Part shown: piece after piece, positions 22,863 to 33,646 of the stretch
Position numbering within the stretch: position 1 is the stretch's first letter
How the letters are laid out: each line of letters opens with the position of its first letter
The notes under the pieces: model-generated
Databases searched by the model: none
Told to the model about the DNA's origin: nothing
The model's input: only the letters and a program-made list of their open reading frames with translations
Translations under genes and position numbers: made by a program
Assembly: GCA_036365515.1 (NCBI GenBank)
Contig: CM070876.1
Coordinates: forward strand, 123,026,810 to 123,090,809
Length of the DNA: 64,000 bases
Reading direction: 5' to 3'
Source: Torymus aiolomorphi
Taxonomy: Eukaryota > Arthropoda > Insecta > Hymenoptera > Torymidae

Positions 22863-23720
22863 AAAAAGTTTTAAGTGGTGTTACATGGGGTACTTTATTT
22901 TTTAAATTATTTATACTCGACTGTTTCAATTTCGACCACTTCCAATACATGTGTTACAAATTCAACCATAACCTCAAAATTTGCAGCTAAAAATCGCCAC
23001 ACCTTCCCCTAGCATCTTAAGAGTCTCACGAATAATCATACCGATGAGAGTATAGTCAAAATCGCCTGATGACCACGGTGTTCCATGACAGTGACGCCCC
23101 AACTATAGATTCTCTTCTCTATACTTATCTGTCAGTCTCTTCCATGGACACGGCTCTTTGAAGAGACAGTGGTTCACTATTGTCCATTAGAGAGACTAAC
23201 TCCTTCAAGACGAAGTTATTCTCGGGGCGGCGGCCCGCACGATGCTCGGGAAATTAGAGTGACATCTTTTTCATGTCATAGAGTGACACCTTTTCGAACT
23301 TTTATATTATGAAGTAATGCCTTTTTAAGTCATAGAGTGGCACCTTTTCAAACTTTTATGTTATAGAGCGACACCTTTTTTTATGTCATAGAGTAACACC
23401 TTTTTTATGTTATAGAGTGACACCTTTTTATGTTACAGAGTAACATCTTTTTTATGTCATAGAGTAACACCTTCTATATCACAGAGTAACACCTTTTGGA
23501 GCAAAGAAGTCGAATTGGGCAGAGCACCTGCTAATACAAGCGTTCGCTTGGAGGATTGGCTTCTATCCCCGTCGTAAGCTCGCCATCACCACTACCATCG
23601 CCATCATCACCACTTATTATATAGGAAAAGCTTACGGGTAAGGAGATGCCATCACCACCATCACAGCCATCATCACCCCTTATTGTGTACGAACAGTTTA
23701 TGGATAGAGAGACGTCATCA
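22863..23720. repeat. Innermost right-arm segment with inverted 24-bp array
   Basis: Mirror copy of left-arm 21465-22297: GC-richer segment (22863-23262), 24-bp array in ATAGAGTGACACC orientation (23265-23510) and the ATCACCACC triplet spacer (23520-23715). Small differences from the left arm are scattered throughout. Confidence 0.8.
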
Positions 23721-25095
23721 TAAAAGGTGTTACTCTGTACCATAAAAAGGTCTTACTCTATGACATAAAAAGGTGGGACGCTATAACATAAAAAAGGTGT
23801 CACTCTATGACATAAAAAACGGTGCTACCCTATGACATAAAAAAGGTGTGACTCTATAACATAAAAAAGGTGTGACTCTATAACATAAAAAAGGTGTCAC
23901 TCTATGAGATAAAGCGTAAAAAGATATTATCGTGTGACATAGAAGGTCTACTCTATAATAACAGATAAGTTCAAGATGGTGTTACTCTATAGTATAAAAA
24001 TATAAAAAGGATGTTGGATGTATATTTATTCAGATGATGCTAAATAACATAAAATGTGTTACTCTATGACATAAAAGTTCAAAGGCTGTTACTATATAGC
24101 AATGAAGGTGTCACTCTATGACACAAAAGATGTTACTCTGTGACATAAAAAAGGTATGACTCTGTAACATAAAAAACATGTCACTCTATGACATAAATAA
24201 GGTGTAACTCTATGACATAAAAAACATGTCACTCTATGACATAAAGAAGGTGTTACTCTATGACATAAAAAAGGTGTTACTCTGTGACATAAAAAATGTG
24301 TTACTCTATAACATAAAGTGTAAAAAGATATTATTGTGTGACATAGAAGGTACTACTCTATAATAGAATATAAGTTCAAGATAGTGTTACTCTATAGTAT
24401 AAAAGGATAAAAAGAATGTTGGCGATATATTTATTAAGATGATGCTAAATAACATAAAAAGGTGTTACTCTATGACATAAAAGTTCAAAAAGTTGTTACT
24501 ATGTAGCAATGAAAAAGGTGTTACTGTGTTATTATAAAAAATGTGTCACTCTATGACATAAAAAAGGTATGACTCTGTAACATAAAAAAGATGTCACTCT
24601 ATGATATAAAAAAGATGTAACTCTGTGACATAAAAAACATGACACTTTATGACATAAAAAGGTGCTACTTTATGAAATAAAAAAGGTATTGCTCTATGAC
24701 ACAAAGTTTAAAACGTTTTAACTGTATGACATAGAAGGTGTTACTATAACATGAAAATGTGTTACTCTATAGTATAAAAGTTCAAAAAGGTGTTACTCTA
24801 TATCATAAAAGTTCAAGAAGATGCGACTCTATTACATAAAGAAGGTGTTTCTCTATAACATGAAAAAGGTGTAACTCTATGACATAAAAAGGTGTTACTC
24901 TATGACATAAAAAAGGTGTTACTCTATGACACAAAGTTTAAAAAGTTTTAACTGTATGAGATAGAAGGTGTTATTCTATAACATAAAAATGTGTTTCTCT
25001 ATAATAGAATAAAAGTTCAAAAAGGTGTTACTCTATAGCATAAAAGTTTAAAAGTTTTGACTGTATGATATAGAAGTTGTTACTCTATAATAGCA
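23720..25095. repeat. 24-bp tandem repeat array (right arm)
   Basis: Mirror of 19815-21240, reading GGTGTTACTCTATGACATAA on the plus strand. Unit number and order differ from the left arm, which accounts for part of the arm-length difference (about 6.8 versus 6.4 kb). Confidence 0.85.
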
Positions 25096-25162
25096 TAAAC
25101 GTATAAAAAAGGATGTTGGCGGTATATTTATTCAGTTGACGCTAAACTGATGAAGGATAAAC

Positions 25163-26135
25163 ATGGCAAACACACCGGATGTTATTAGCAAATTTCAGGA
25201 TGCAGTAGTACAAAATCACAGTCTTTATTAGGTTTGACAAAAAGTGCTGAATCTCTGGATACAGCTGATGATATGGAAACTTCTGAAATCAAACTGTCTA
25301 TATGAGCCCTGACCATAACAAAATAGCTTGCTCCAATAATGGTAAATTTGCAAAACTAGTCAAGAAATATGTAACGAAATTAAACGGTACTTCTAGGAGA
25401 TATCTGGATAATATTTATTGTGTTTACAAGCGGGGAAATTTACTTATGATCGGAAATTCTCCAATAAAATTTGAAGATGACTTTGTCCGGATAGAGGAAC
25501 GAAACTATCGTTTGTCCGTAGGATTATTGCAATTACTATTCAAAAAACTTCCGGATGAAAGTCTTATCAAATCAGATGATTTGGATAATTATCGTATGAT
25601 TATTAAAGTTTCGAGCGCTCACAAAAAGCACTATTGCGTGAATGAGTCGGTTCGAAAACTAAAGAGTAACAAATTTTATAATTTTATTGTTCCAATGTTC
25701 GAAAAGTCGTCTGTAAAACGTATCTCGCGATTACCTCGAGAAGATAATGTTAACGGAAGAGAGAAAAGTGAAAGGGTTGAGCAAACTAATCCAGTGGCAG
25801 CGAAAAAGATATTTGAACCAATAGTCAATCCTCTAAAGAAGCTCATAACTGTTGATACACGAGTTAACTCGCATTCTAACGAGACCGATAATTATTATGA
25901 AGCTGATCATTTTAGTAAAGATGCATCAGATTTCTCAACCGATGAATATTTACCTATAAGGATTCGTAAGAATTATAACTTTATTAATTGGAAATATCAA
26001 CGTGAAAGTAAAAAGAGACAGCGGACTAGTGATGATGAAGAGGAAGAAGTTGCTCCCAAAATCTCGCGAGTAGATATTACAACTGCATACGAACTCGACG
26101 TCTGGGATGATCCTAACAAATTAGTTGATTGCTAA
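25163..26135 (+). pseudogene. Polinton-associated protein, right-arm copy (frameshifted)
   Basis: Same gene as 18814-19758. The ATG is at 25163, but single-base losses near 25212 and 25300 break the N-terminal part. A long open stretch (25302-26135) then carries the conserved core with about 4% residue differences from the left copy. At the position of the left-arm TGA this copy has a sense codon (TGG), but a later one-base loss ends the frame at 26135. The two arms thus carry different disabling mutations. Confidence 0.75.
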
Positions 26136-26239
26136 AAGTACTCGTTGCTGAGCCAAACATGGGTATAAGAACTAACTATGGTGAAATCCATTTTATTCTT
26201 AGTGAACTTCGCAATGCTAGTATCATAAATTAATCTTTC

Positions 26240-27418
26240 AAAGTTATATTGTACTAGATTATCTAAAAATTGAGATATTGGCTAAGCCACACGTTAGTTT
26301 TCAATAAAATTATTTTGGTACACAAATATTTTCAAATACCCTGTCATTTTTTTATATTTCCCGCCATGCTCTGTTGACAAACAAAGAGCCTGGAATTACC
26401 GATTATTTAAGGTGAATGATATAAAGAACTCAGAGTCGCGAAAAAACTGCAGTGACTGCCGATCTCAGATCATGAACTCAGATTTTCAACTGCGTAGCAG
26501 TTCACGTTTTGCGTACATGAGTTTTCCGAGTTATACATGTTAAGCCCTAATCTGCAGAACAGGTGGGTGTCCGGGACAGTATTAAATTGATTATCCAATA
26601 AATAAAAGTAAAAATTCCCTTTTCCACCACCTCATTCATTTCAATTTTAAAACGCTAAAAGTCATCTGAAAAACTATGTAACTTTCTTTCTTTGAATAAT
26701 GTTTATACTTTCAGTTCGTTTATAAACATTCAACTATTATTCAAGATACGAAGATGGAGTGCCTCGCTAAATTTTAAGTATGTTGGGTGTCTATAATTGA
26801 GTAGTATTTATTTATTTATTTTACAGATAGCATTGCCATTTTCTACAATAAATTTGAGCATTTATTATTGTATAAGACTTATTACATGTATAAACTGTTT
26901 ATAATAGGATAATATAAATGAGTCGCTAAATACATTTTATAACTGAATAGAGGTGGTTCAATGATCTTTTTTTTACTATAATTTTGCAATAATTATTTGC
27001 GGGCAAAAAAAAATATTATTTTTGGTATTTGTAGAGTGTTGAAAATCTAATATTGTTTAACAGAACCTCGAATTATCCTACTACCGGTTGTTTGTCTAAC
27101 TTTTGCTAAAAAATCCTGTCCCACTAAAGGAACTAGCTATGTATTTTTTTTTTACCTGTGTAATATGTTAGTAATATTGTTTGTGAAATCAAACAAAAAA
27201 CCTATTTGCTGCAATTTTTATTTCACTTTGAGAATGTTTAAAACACTATAAATAAATCATATGTGACCTGAAAAGTTTGCATTCAAACATAGGTATAATT
27301 TTTCAAAAGGGAGAGAACTAGCTGAAATCAAGCGCACACTATATATTTTAATACATTATATTTCTTTTCTAAATATTAAAAAAGTATTAATTTAAACTTC
27401 TGTGATGCAAAAAAAATG
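26240..27418. other. Right-arm segment without a recognisable gene
   Basis: Mirror of 17500-18680, AT-rich, no convincing open frame. Confidence 0.5.
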
Positions 27419-27590
27419 TTAGAGTAATCGTAACAGAATATCAGTATTATTTTCATGATACAAAGGTCTCAAACTATTTTCTATATTGTGATTTAAATAT
27501 TTTAAATTTTCGCGCCTAACCACATCAGTTGAGTCATGCGGCCCGTTCATAACATCTATAATTTCCATGCGGGTGCCAGCCCATTTTTTT
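27419..27590 (-). pseudogene. Small conserved Polinton ORF fragment (right arm)
   Basis: Right-arm copy of 17332-17496, ending at the TAA complement at 27419-27421. The upstream A-run (T-run on the plus strand, about 27582-27590) again breaks the frame. Product unknown. Confidence 0.4.
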
Positions 27591-27789
27591 TATAATTTCC
27601 CTATGAACTGTCTGTATATGGGAGTGTTAAATTCGGAAGCGTTATTTCGATGATACTTCGAATAATAGGGCATATGCCTAGGTTTAGATAAGTATTGAAC
27701 AAGCATCAAAATTTTAAGGCAACCTGTTCAAGGCCTGCCGTACACCTGACAGGGCAAGGGCATTTTATCTACCTCTGAGGGATATCTCA

Positions 27790-28265
27790 TATCCGTCCAT
27801 TGAAAGAATTTTCGAAAACCAGTGGTGGGGGTAGAAATTTTGGTTTTTTGCTTATAACTCGAGAAGAGGCGCTCGGATCGAAAAGAGGACGAAATTTTGG
27901 GGGTGCAACAATTGGGGGAACATACTTTTAATATACTATCGAATGACGTTGACGGAATTTTCGAAAACCGGTAGTGGGGGTAGAAATTTTGGTTTTTCGC
28001 TTATAACTCGAGAAGGAGCGCTCGGATCGAAAAACGGACGAAATTTTGGGGGTGTCAGAATAGGGGGGAAATACTATTAATATACTATTGAATGACGTTG
28101 GCGGAATTTTCGAAAACCGGTGGTGGGGGTAGAAATTTTGGATTTTCGCTTATAACTCGAAAAGGAGCGTTCGGATCGAAAAACGGACGAAATTTTGGGG
28201 CTGTAACAATAGGGGGGACCTACTTTTAATATACTATCGAATGACGTTGGCGGAATTTTTTTGAA
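27790..28265. repeat. 150-bp tandem repeat, about three units (right arm)
   Basis: Mirror of 16500-17110, with one unit fewer. It carries the same CTCGAGTTATAAGC and TACTATCGAATGACGTTG landmarks. Confidence 0.85.
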
Positions 28266-28578
28266 GAGTAGCGAGGGCTCGCGCAGCGACCCGCACTCTG
28301 GCACTCGCGCGAGAGAAGTGTTGTTGCAGCCGGGCACGTCTCATTTATAAGGATCGTTGAAGCTGCTCCGCCGCGAGTCAATGAGCGGCGACGGCGGCGG
28401 TCGCGGCGTAGAGCTATTCCGCATCAATCGGCGCGCGATCGCATCTTCTCCGCACCAATGCCGAGCGGCGACGGCGAAGAGCTGCTCCGCACCAATCACA
28501 GCGTTTGCTCGAGCGGCGGCGGTGGCGGCGGCGGTGGTGGCGGCTCTCGCGCAGCGGCATGCTGATCCGCGCCTCGTG

Positions 28579-28585
28579 TATAAAA
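28579..28585 (+). promoter_or_regulatory. TATA box of the Polinton terminal gene
   Basis: TATAAAA 42 bp upstream of the ATG at 28621. A start site about 30 bp downstream would leave a 5' leader of roughly 10 nt, compact as in viral genes. The left arm has the equivalent box at 16180-16186 on the minus strand. Confidence 0.5.
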
Positions 28586-28620
28586 CTAGGCGCATTCGGA
28601 AGTTCCGTACATTCGCTAAG

Positions 28621-29001
28621 ATGAGTTCGTTGGATTTTCTGTGCGAAGTTACATCCGCTGCGTTGGCTGAAGAAGTGTCGACTGAGATGACGTCTCCCCA
28701 ACCCTCAAGTGCATCACCATCATCATCGGTGCGAGACTCGCTATCTATACTAACACATAGTCCGGATTCTCCGGACCATATGTTAGTATATGATGTCAAG
28801 GCTGGGCGGTACCTTGAGGAGCCGCGGACTGCGCAGCGCTCGGAGCCGGAGCAGCTAGAAGAACACCCGTCCAGCGTAGACCAGCAGCGGTCACCTGAGG
28901 TGATCTTGATCGACTCGGCTGAGTCATCACCCGTGGTCGAAATCCTATTTTTTAGTCGCTGTAGTAGCCAGGTCGCACAAGTTGCCCGACAACTATTTTA
29001 A
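28621..29001 (+). CDS. Small acidic Ser-rich protein, Polinton terminal gene
   Basis: A 126-residue frame starts MSSLDFLCEVTSAALAEEV and ends before the subterminal repeats. The start is chosen by the TATA box 42 bp upstream and by the matching ATG in the left arm; the open frame itself extends further upstream through GC-rich sequence (28357). The middle is Ser/Pro-rich. Near residues 93-110 lies EVILIDSAESS, which fits a SUMO-interacting motif (four aliphatic positions then acidic/Ser residues). No signal peptide or membrane segment. It is the outermost gene, transcribed outward. The left copy is frameshifted. I do not recognise the family; a role in countering or using host SUMO pathways is only a guess from the motif. 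Confidence 0.5.
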   Translation: MSSLDFLCEVTSAALAEEVSTEMTSPQPSSASPSSSVRDSLSILTHSPDSPDHMLVYDVKAGRYLEEPRTAQRSEPEQLEEHPSSVDQQRSPEVILIDSAESSPVVEILFFSRCSSQVAQVARQLF

Positions 29002-29129
29002 TTTTGTTATTATCAACCCGCCCTTTCCAGGGCGACTATATATTTAAACGTGAAATAAAATTATTCACCCGCTCGCACACCCACATACACTCACTAAATC
29101 CTCACTTTTCCTGAATCCTCACTCCAATC

Positions 29130-29218
29130 CATGAGCTCGAATCCCCACGTGAGCCCGAATCCCCACATGGTCCCGAATCCCCACGTGGTCCCGAATCCTC
29201 ACGGGGTCCCGAATCCCC
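29130..29218. repeat. Subterminal 18-bp repeats with CACGTG boxes (right)
   Basis: Mirror of 15513-15615: units of CGAATCCCCACGTGGTCC type just inside the right end. Confidence 0.65.
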
Positions 29219-29238
29219 ATAGCTCATCTACTTAGATA

Positions 29239-30300
29239 TATGCAGCAACATTATCAGGATGCAATGGCAATAACAAGAAATATTGGTCGACCTGATTTAT
29301 TTATAACTATGACGTATAATACTAAGTGGAAAGAATGAAAAATAGTACATTTCAATACTAGTGCGAGGATTTGATTGACACACGAGGAGAAAATCCACTT
29401 CTCACACAAGTGTCGAACCGTATTTTTTGACACGACGTGCGAGAAGTGAGATTTTTGCACGCATCGTTTAACGCAGCGTGCGAGAAATCGAACTTCTCGC
29501 ACGGAGTTTCAGAAACAAATTAATGACACCAGCAGCTATTAATAAACACATTTCTGCTGAGATACTTTCTAATAATGATAAAAAATTACAAAAATTAGTT
29601 ATAAAACATATGTTACATGGAACACATAGTGAAAATTGTCCGTGTTACGATAAATGTAAAGACGTTCGTAAAAAAAAATTTTCCTAAACCGTTTCAATCG
29701 TCTACAACATTTAAAAAAAATGATTATCCTCAATATAAACGAACAAATAATTCTTCTGATAATTACACATATCGACTTAAAAGAAGTAAAAAAATTATTC
29801 CAGTAGATAATTCAATGGTAGTTCCTTGCAATAAATTTTTATTAGAAAAATATAAATGTCATATTAATGTTGAATATTGTGCTTCAATTCAAAGCATCAA
29901 ATATATTTTTGATTATATATATAAAGGTAGTGATAGAGCTTTTTGTACATTCAAAAATGATAAAAAAAGAAATGGAATATATGATGAAATTACTGAATAT
30001 ATTGATGGCCGGTACTTGAGCCCAATGGACGCAGCATGGCGGTTACAAAAATTTCCCTTATGTGGAAGGAGTCATACTGTTATCCGTTTAGCAGTTCATA
30101 CAGAAAATCAACAAAAAATTGTTTTTGAAGAAAATTATGAAATAGATGCTCTTGATAATTGGAAAACAACTTTAAGAGCCTGGTTTGACTTGAATAAAAA
30201 TGATAAAGTTGCAAATAATATAAAATACTTCTAGTTAGTTTCTACTAACAGAAAATATTCTAGCCAATATTATTTGGGAAAATTTTTAAAAATACTTTAG
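29239..30300 (+). pseudogene. Helitron HUH Rep region (H1), broken
   Basis: After the Polinton, coding resumes with MQQHYQDAMA and GRPDLFITMT, then stops near 29338. A 175-bp unrelated filler (29340-29515) replaces the stretch that in H2 encodes the HUH histidines. Coding returns at 29518 with LMTPAAINKHISAE; a frame slip occurs at the A-run near 29680. The catalytic tyrosine segment SIKYIFDYIYKGSD and the following PLCGRSHTVIRLAVHTENQQ block are present. The frame ends at 30232. Because the histidine pair is missing, this Rep cannot be catalytic. Confidence 0.8.
29340..29515. other. Filler sequence with short hairpins inside Rep
   Basis: Unrelated to the Helitron. It contains GTGCGAGAA and its complement TTCTCGCAC seven bases apart (9-bp stem) and several relatives of the same word. 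It may be a captured fragment or a small foldback element. Confidence 0.4.
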
Positions 30301-31735
30301 TGAAGATTTTCATGAAAATAAAGATAACTTAGCTTTATATCATACAAAGAAATTGTTATTGTTGGAAGATTTATCTTGTACAGATTTTGGATTACCTGAA
30401 TCTGATCCCATCATAAATGATATAAAATACGATAGTAAAATAATTTCATTTAGTAAGGAAATATTCGAAGATATGTTTACAAAATTAAATGAAGATCAAA
30501 AATTTATTTTCAAGCAACTTAGAAAATAATAAATTAAAGTTTTATATAAAAATATTTTACCCGAACCTCCAGGTCCGTCTATAAAATTTATTTTATTTAT
30601 ATTTTTTATATCAAAAGGAAAAAAAATTATATCAATGGCTTGGACTGGTATAGCGTCTATTCTATTACCCAAAGGAATGACTACTCATAGAACCTTTAGA
30701 TTACCATTAGATTTAAATAGTATTGAAAATCCTTTTTTAAAATTAGAATCAGATATAAAGAAATTAGAAGAAACAGAAGTCATAATCTGGGATGAAGCAT
30801 CTATGATACCCAAAAAAGCTTTAGAAATTATTGACAGAACTTTAAGAGGTTTATGTACAAACGATTTACCTTTTGGGGGAAAATTAATAATTTTATGAGG
30901 TGATTTTCGACAAATACTCCCAGTAATGAAAAATGAATTTAGAAGTGCTATAATTGAAGACACTATTAAATATTCTGAACTTTGGCATTTATTTAAAATT
31001 TTCAAATTAAAACACAATATTCGTTCTCAGAATAATGAATTTTCAAAATTATTATTACAAATTGGAGACGGTAATATAAATCCTTTTATAATACCTAATA
31101 ATTGGAGAACTAACGATGTTTTCTTACAAATTTATAGAAATATTAATAAAATAAATGATTATGATCGTGTTATTTTAGCACCTCATAATGAAGTCATTAA
31201 ATTTTTGAATAAAAAAATTTTAATGTTATTAAATGGTGATAAGAAGACTTATTATAGTACAGATTATGCAACTCATAAAGGTGTTGATCAAAGTGATGAC
31301 AACATTCATCTATTTTTTCGAATAGAAATATTAAACAATATTTATGAAGGTTTGCCACCTCATAAATTAGATTTAAAAGTTAATACTATTGTTATGTTAA
31401 TTAGAAATTTGAGTATACACGAAGGTTTGTGTAACGGTACTAGACTTAAAATAACCAAATTATTTAGATATAATATTGAAGCAGAAATATTAACAAGAGA
31501 AAAAGTAGGTAATAAATTTTTTATTCCAAGAATTACATTAAATATAGGAGAATCTTCTTCATTACCGTTTATTCTTTATAGAAAACAGTTTCCATTAACA
31601 TTAGCATTTTGCATCACCATTAATAAATCTCAGGAACAATTTTTTGATTATGTAGGGTTATACATCAAAAGGCAATTATTCTCACACGGTCAATTATATG
31701 TTGCTTTATCACGATGTAGAAATCCAGATATCATA
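30300..31735 (+). pseudogene. Helitron Pif1-type helicase (H1) with inverted Walker A segment
   Basis: Linker coding (LLEDLSCTDFGLPESDP) is followed by a block of about 89 bp, 30521-30609, that is reverse-complemented relative to H2 and contains the codons of the Walker A motif (GPGGSGKT). Coding then resumes with SMAWTGIASILLP, motif II (IIWDEASM), a TGA just before GDFRQILPVM (motif III), and late motifs to SHGQLYVALSRCRNP. The sequence is then cut by the palindromic element at 31740. Helicase activity is impossible in this copy. Confidence 0.85.
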
Positions 31736-31739
31736 TATA

Positions 31740-33574
31740 TGGGACGTTTCACGTCAAATCGATCAAGGCTCTCGCCAAAATTTGGGGACACTTACAAAAC
31801 TGATTTTTTGCTGAAAAAATTCGTCTTTCCATGTACTTTAAGATGTTATATGGCAGCATTCATAAATCCAATATGGCGGCCCAATATGGCGCCTGGAAGT
31901 GTAAAAAAAATCAAGATTCATTCAATAAACTACCGCCAGTGAACATATTATTGATGAATCCCCCTCCAAATGACCTTAATAGGGCTTTCGAGATCGTTGT
32001 TCATAAATCTTGTTATTTTCAGCGATTCAAGATTTTTATATAACTGCTTAGTAAACCATAAATCACAAAATTTTTATGCAAACAAAGATCAATGGTCGAT
32101 TTTACAGACAAAACAAATTAGGGTAGTCATTTCGAATGTTTTTAAAGTCAATTAATCATAAATTTAAGTCAGTTCGATAGTATCGTATCACTTTGTGATC
32201 CTAACCTGAAAAGATATTGAGAAATCAGGACTTTATATTCATATCGCGAATTAAATCATTAGTGACTACTTATTTCTCATATTTTTGGGACTGCTAAATC
32301 GTAATTTAAAGTAGGTTCGGGGGGGTTCAGAGTTTCGACGATTCACTATAAAATTGAAGTCAACTATAGATGTTTTTCAGTTCCACAAATGATAATGCAG
32401 ATTGTTCTTAATTTCGAAATTCTAAATTACGAAAATCATATTTACAAATGTAACACTTCACCTACTGTCCAAAACATCGAATTTCATTAATAGAATTTTA
32501 ATAGGGGTACAATATAGATTCTTCGAAATAAATCATTAGAAACAGCTTCTATTTGCTTTGAGGTCGTATTAATGAAATTCGATGGTGAAGTGTTACATTT
32601 GTAAATATGATTTTCGTAATTTAGAATTTCGAAATTATGAACAACCTGCATTATTATTTGTGGAACTGAAAAACATCTATAGTTGACTTCAATTTCATAG
32701 TGAATCGTCAAAACTCTGGCCCCCCCCCCCCCCCCCCCCCCGTAGGTTCGATAGTAACAAGCCACGTCCTGATACTAACCTCAAAAAGATTTTTTTAATC
32801 CTCGTAATGCTCGACATTCTTAACCTAAACACCAAAAAGACTTGACAGTAGCTATTTTTCCTACTAAATCGTGTAACAATTTAACGGCTTCATTTAATCA
32901 GTGCGCAGTCCAACCATTAAGAATGTCGAGCATTATGAGGATTAAAAAAATCTTTTTGAGGTTAGTATCAGAACGTGGCATGTTACTATCGAACCTAGTT
33001 TAAATTACGATTTGGCAATCCCAAAAATATGAGAAATAAGTAGTCTTATCGTAAGTAGATTTAATTCGCGATATGAATATAAGTCTTGATTTCACAATAT
33101 CTTTTGAGTTTAGGATCACAAAGTGATACGATACTGTCGAACTGACTTAAATTTATGATTAATTGACTTTAAAAACATACGAAATGACTACCCTAACTTG
33201 TTTTGTCTGTAAAATCGACGACTGATCTTTGTTTGCATAAAAATTTTGTGATTTATGGTTTACTAAGCAGTTATATAAAAATCTTGAATCGTCTGAAAAT
33301 AACAAAATTTATGAACAGCGATCTCGAAAGCCCTATTAAGGTCATTTGGAGGGGGATTCATCAATAATATGTTCACTGGCGGTAGTTTATTGGATAAAAC
33401 TTGATTTTTTTACACTTCTAGGCGCCATATTGGACCGCCATATTGGATTTATGAATTCTGCCATATAGCATCTTAAAGGACTTGGAAAGACAAATTTGTT
33501 CAGCGAAAAATCAGTTTTGTAAGTGTCCCCAAATTTTGGCGAGAGCCTTGATCGATTTGACGTGAAACGTCGCA
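31740..33574. mobile_element. 1.8-kb palindromic element, TGGGACGTTTCACGTCA ends
   Basis: The left end TGGGACGTTTCACGTCAAAT and the inverted right end enclose arms of about 580 bp (31740-32315 and 32995-33574). The interior is itself made of smaller inverted repeats (32330-32500 with 32530-32720; 32760-32850 with 32920-33000). A run of 22 C lies at 32720-32741. TA flanks; inserted into the last helicase codons of H1, as comparison with H2 shows. No protein is encoded. Confidence 0.85.
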
Positions 33575-33646
33575 TATATACAAAATAATTTAGAAAATTC
33601 ATTAGAAATTGAAAATATTGTTTGGAAAGAAATTCTTGATAATTAA
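33575..33646 (+). pseudogene. Last codons of the H1 helicase
   Basis: Encodes the end IQNNLENSLEIENIVWKEIL and a stop, matching the H3 end (48880-48940). Separated from the rest of the gene by the palindromic element. Confidence 0.8.

Larger units (their letters stand above)
15499..29232. mobile_element. Polinton/Maverick-like element P1, giant palindrome
   Basis: Ends read AGAAGATGAGCTATG and, inverted, AGTAGATGAGCTATG. The element is flanked by a 6-bp duplication TAGATA (15493-15498 and 29233-29238) within a Helitron gene whose uninterrupted form is seen at 40209 onward. Polintons characteristically have AG ends and 6-bp duplications. Left arm 15499 to about 22297 and right arm about 22863-29232 are inverted copies. 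Only about 565 bp in the centre are unique, and these encode part of a packaging ATPase. No DNA polymerase B, integrase, protease or capsid gene remains, so it cannot replicate or move by itself. Confidence 0.8.

Noticed and set aside
19815..25095. Possible CRISPR-like array of 24-bp repeats
   Set aside because: No distinct unique spacers, imperfect contiguous units, eukaryotic setting; it is a tandem repeat in a Polinton arm.
32720..32741. Run of 22 C as a functional signal
   Set aside because: A homopolymer inside a palindromic element, prone to sequencing error; no supporting context.
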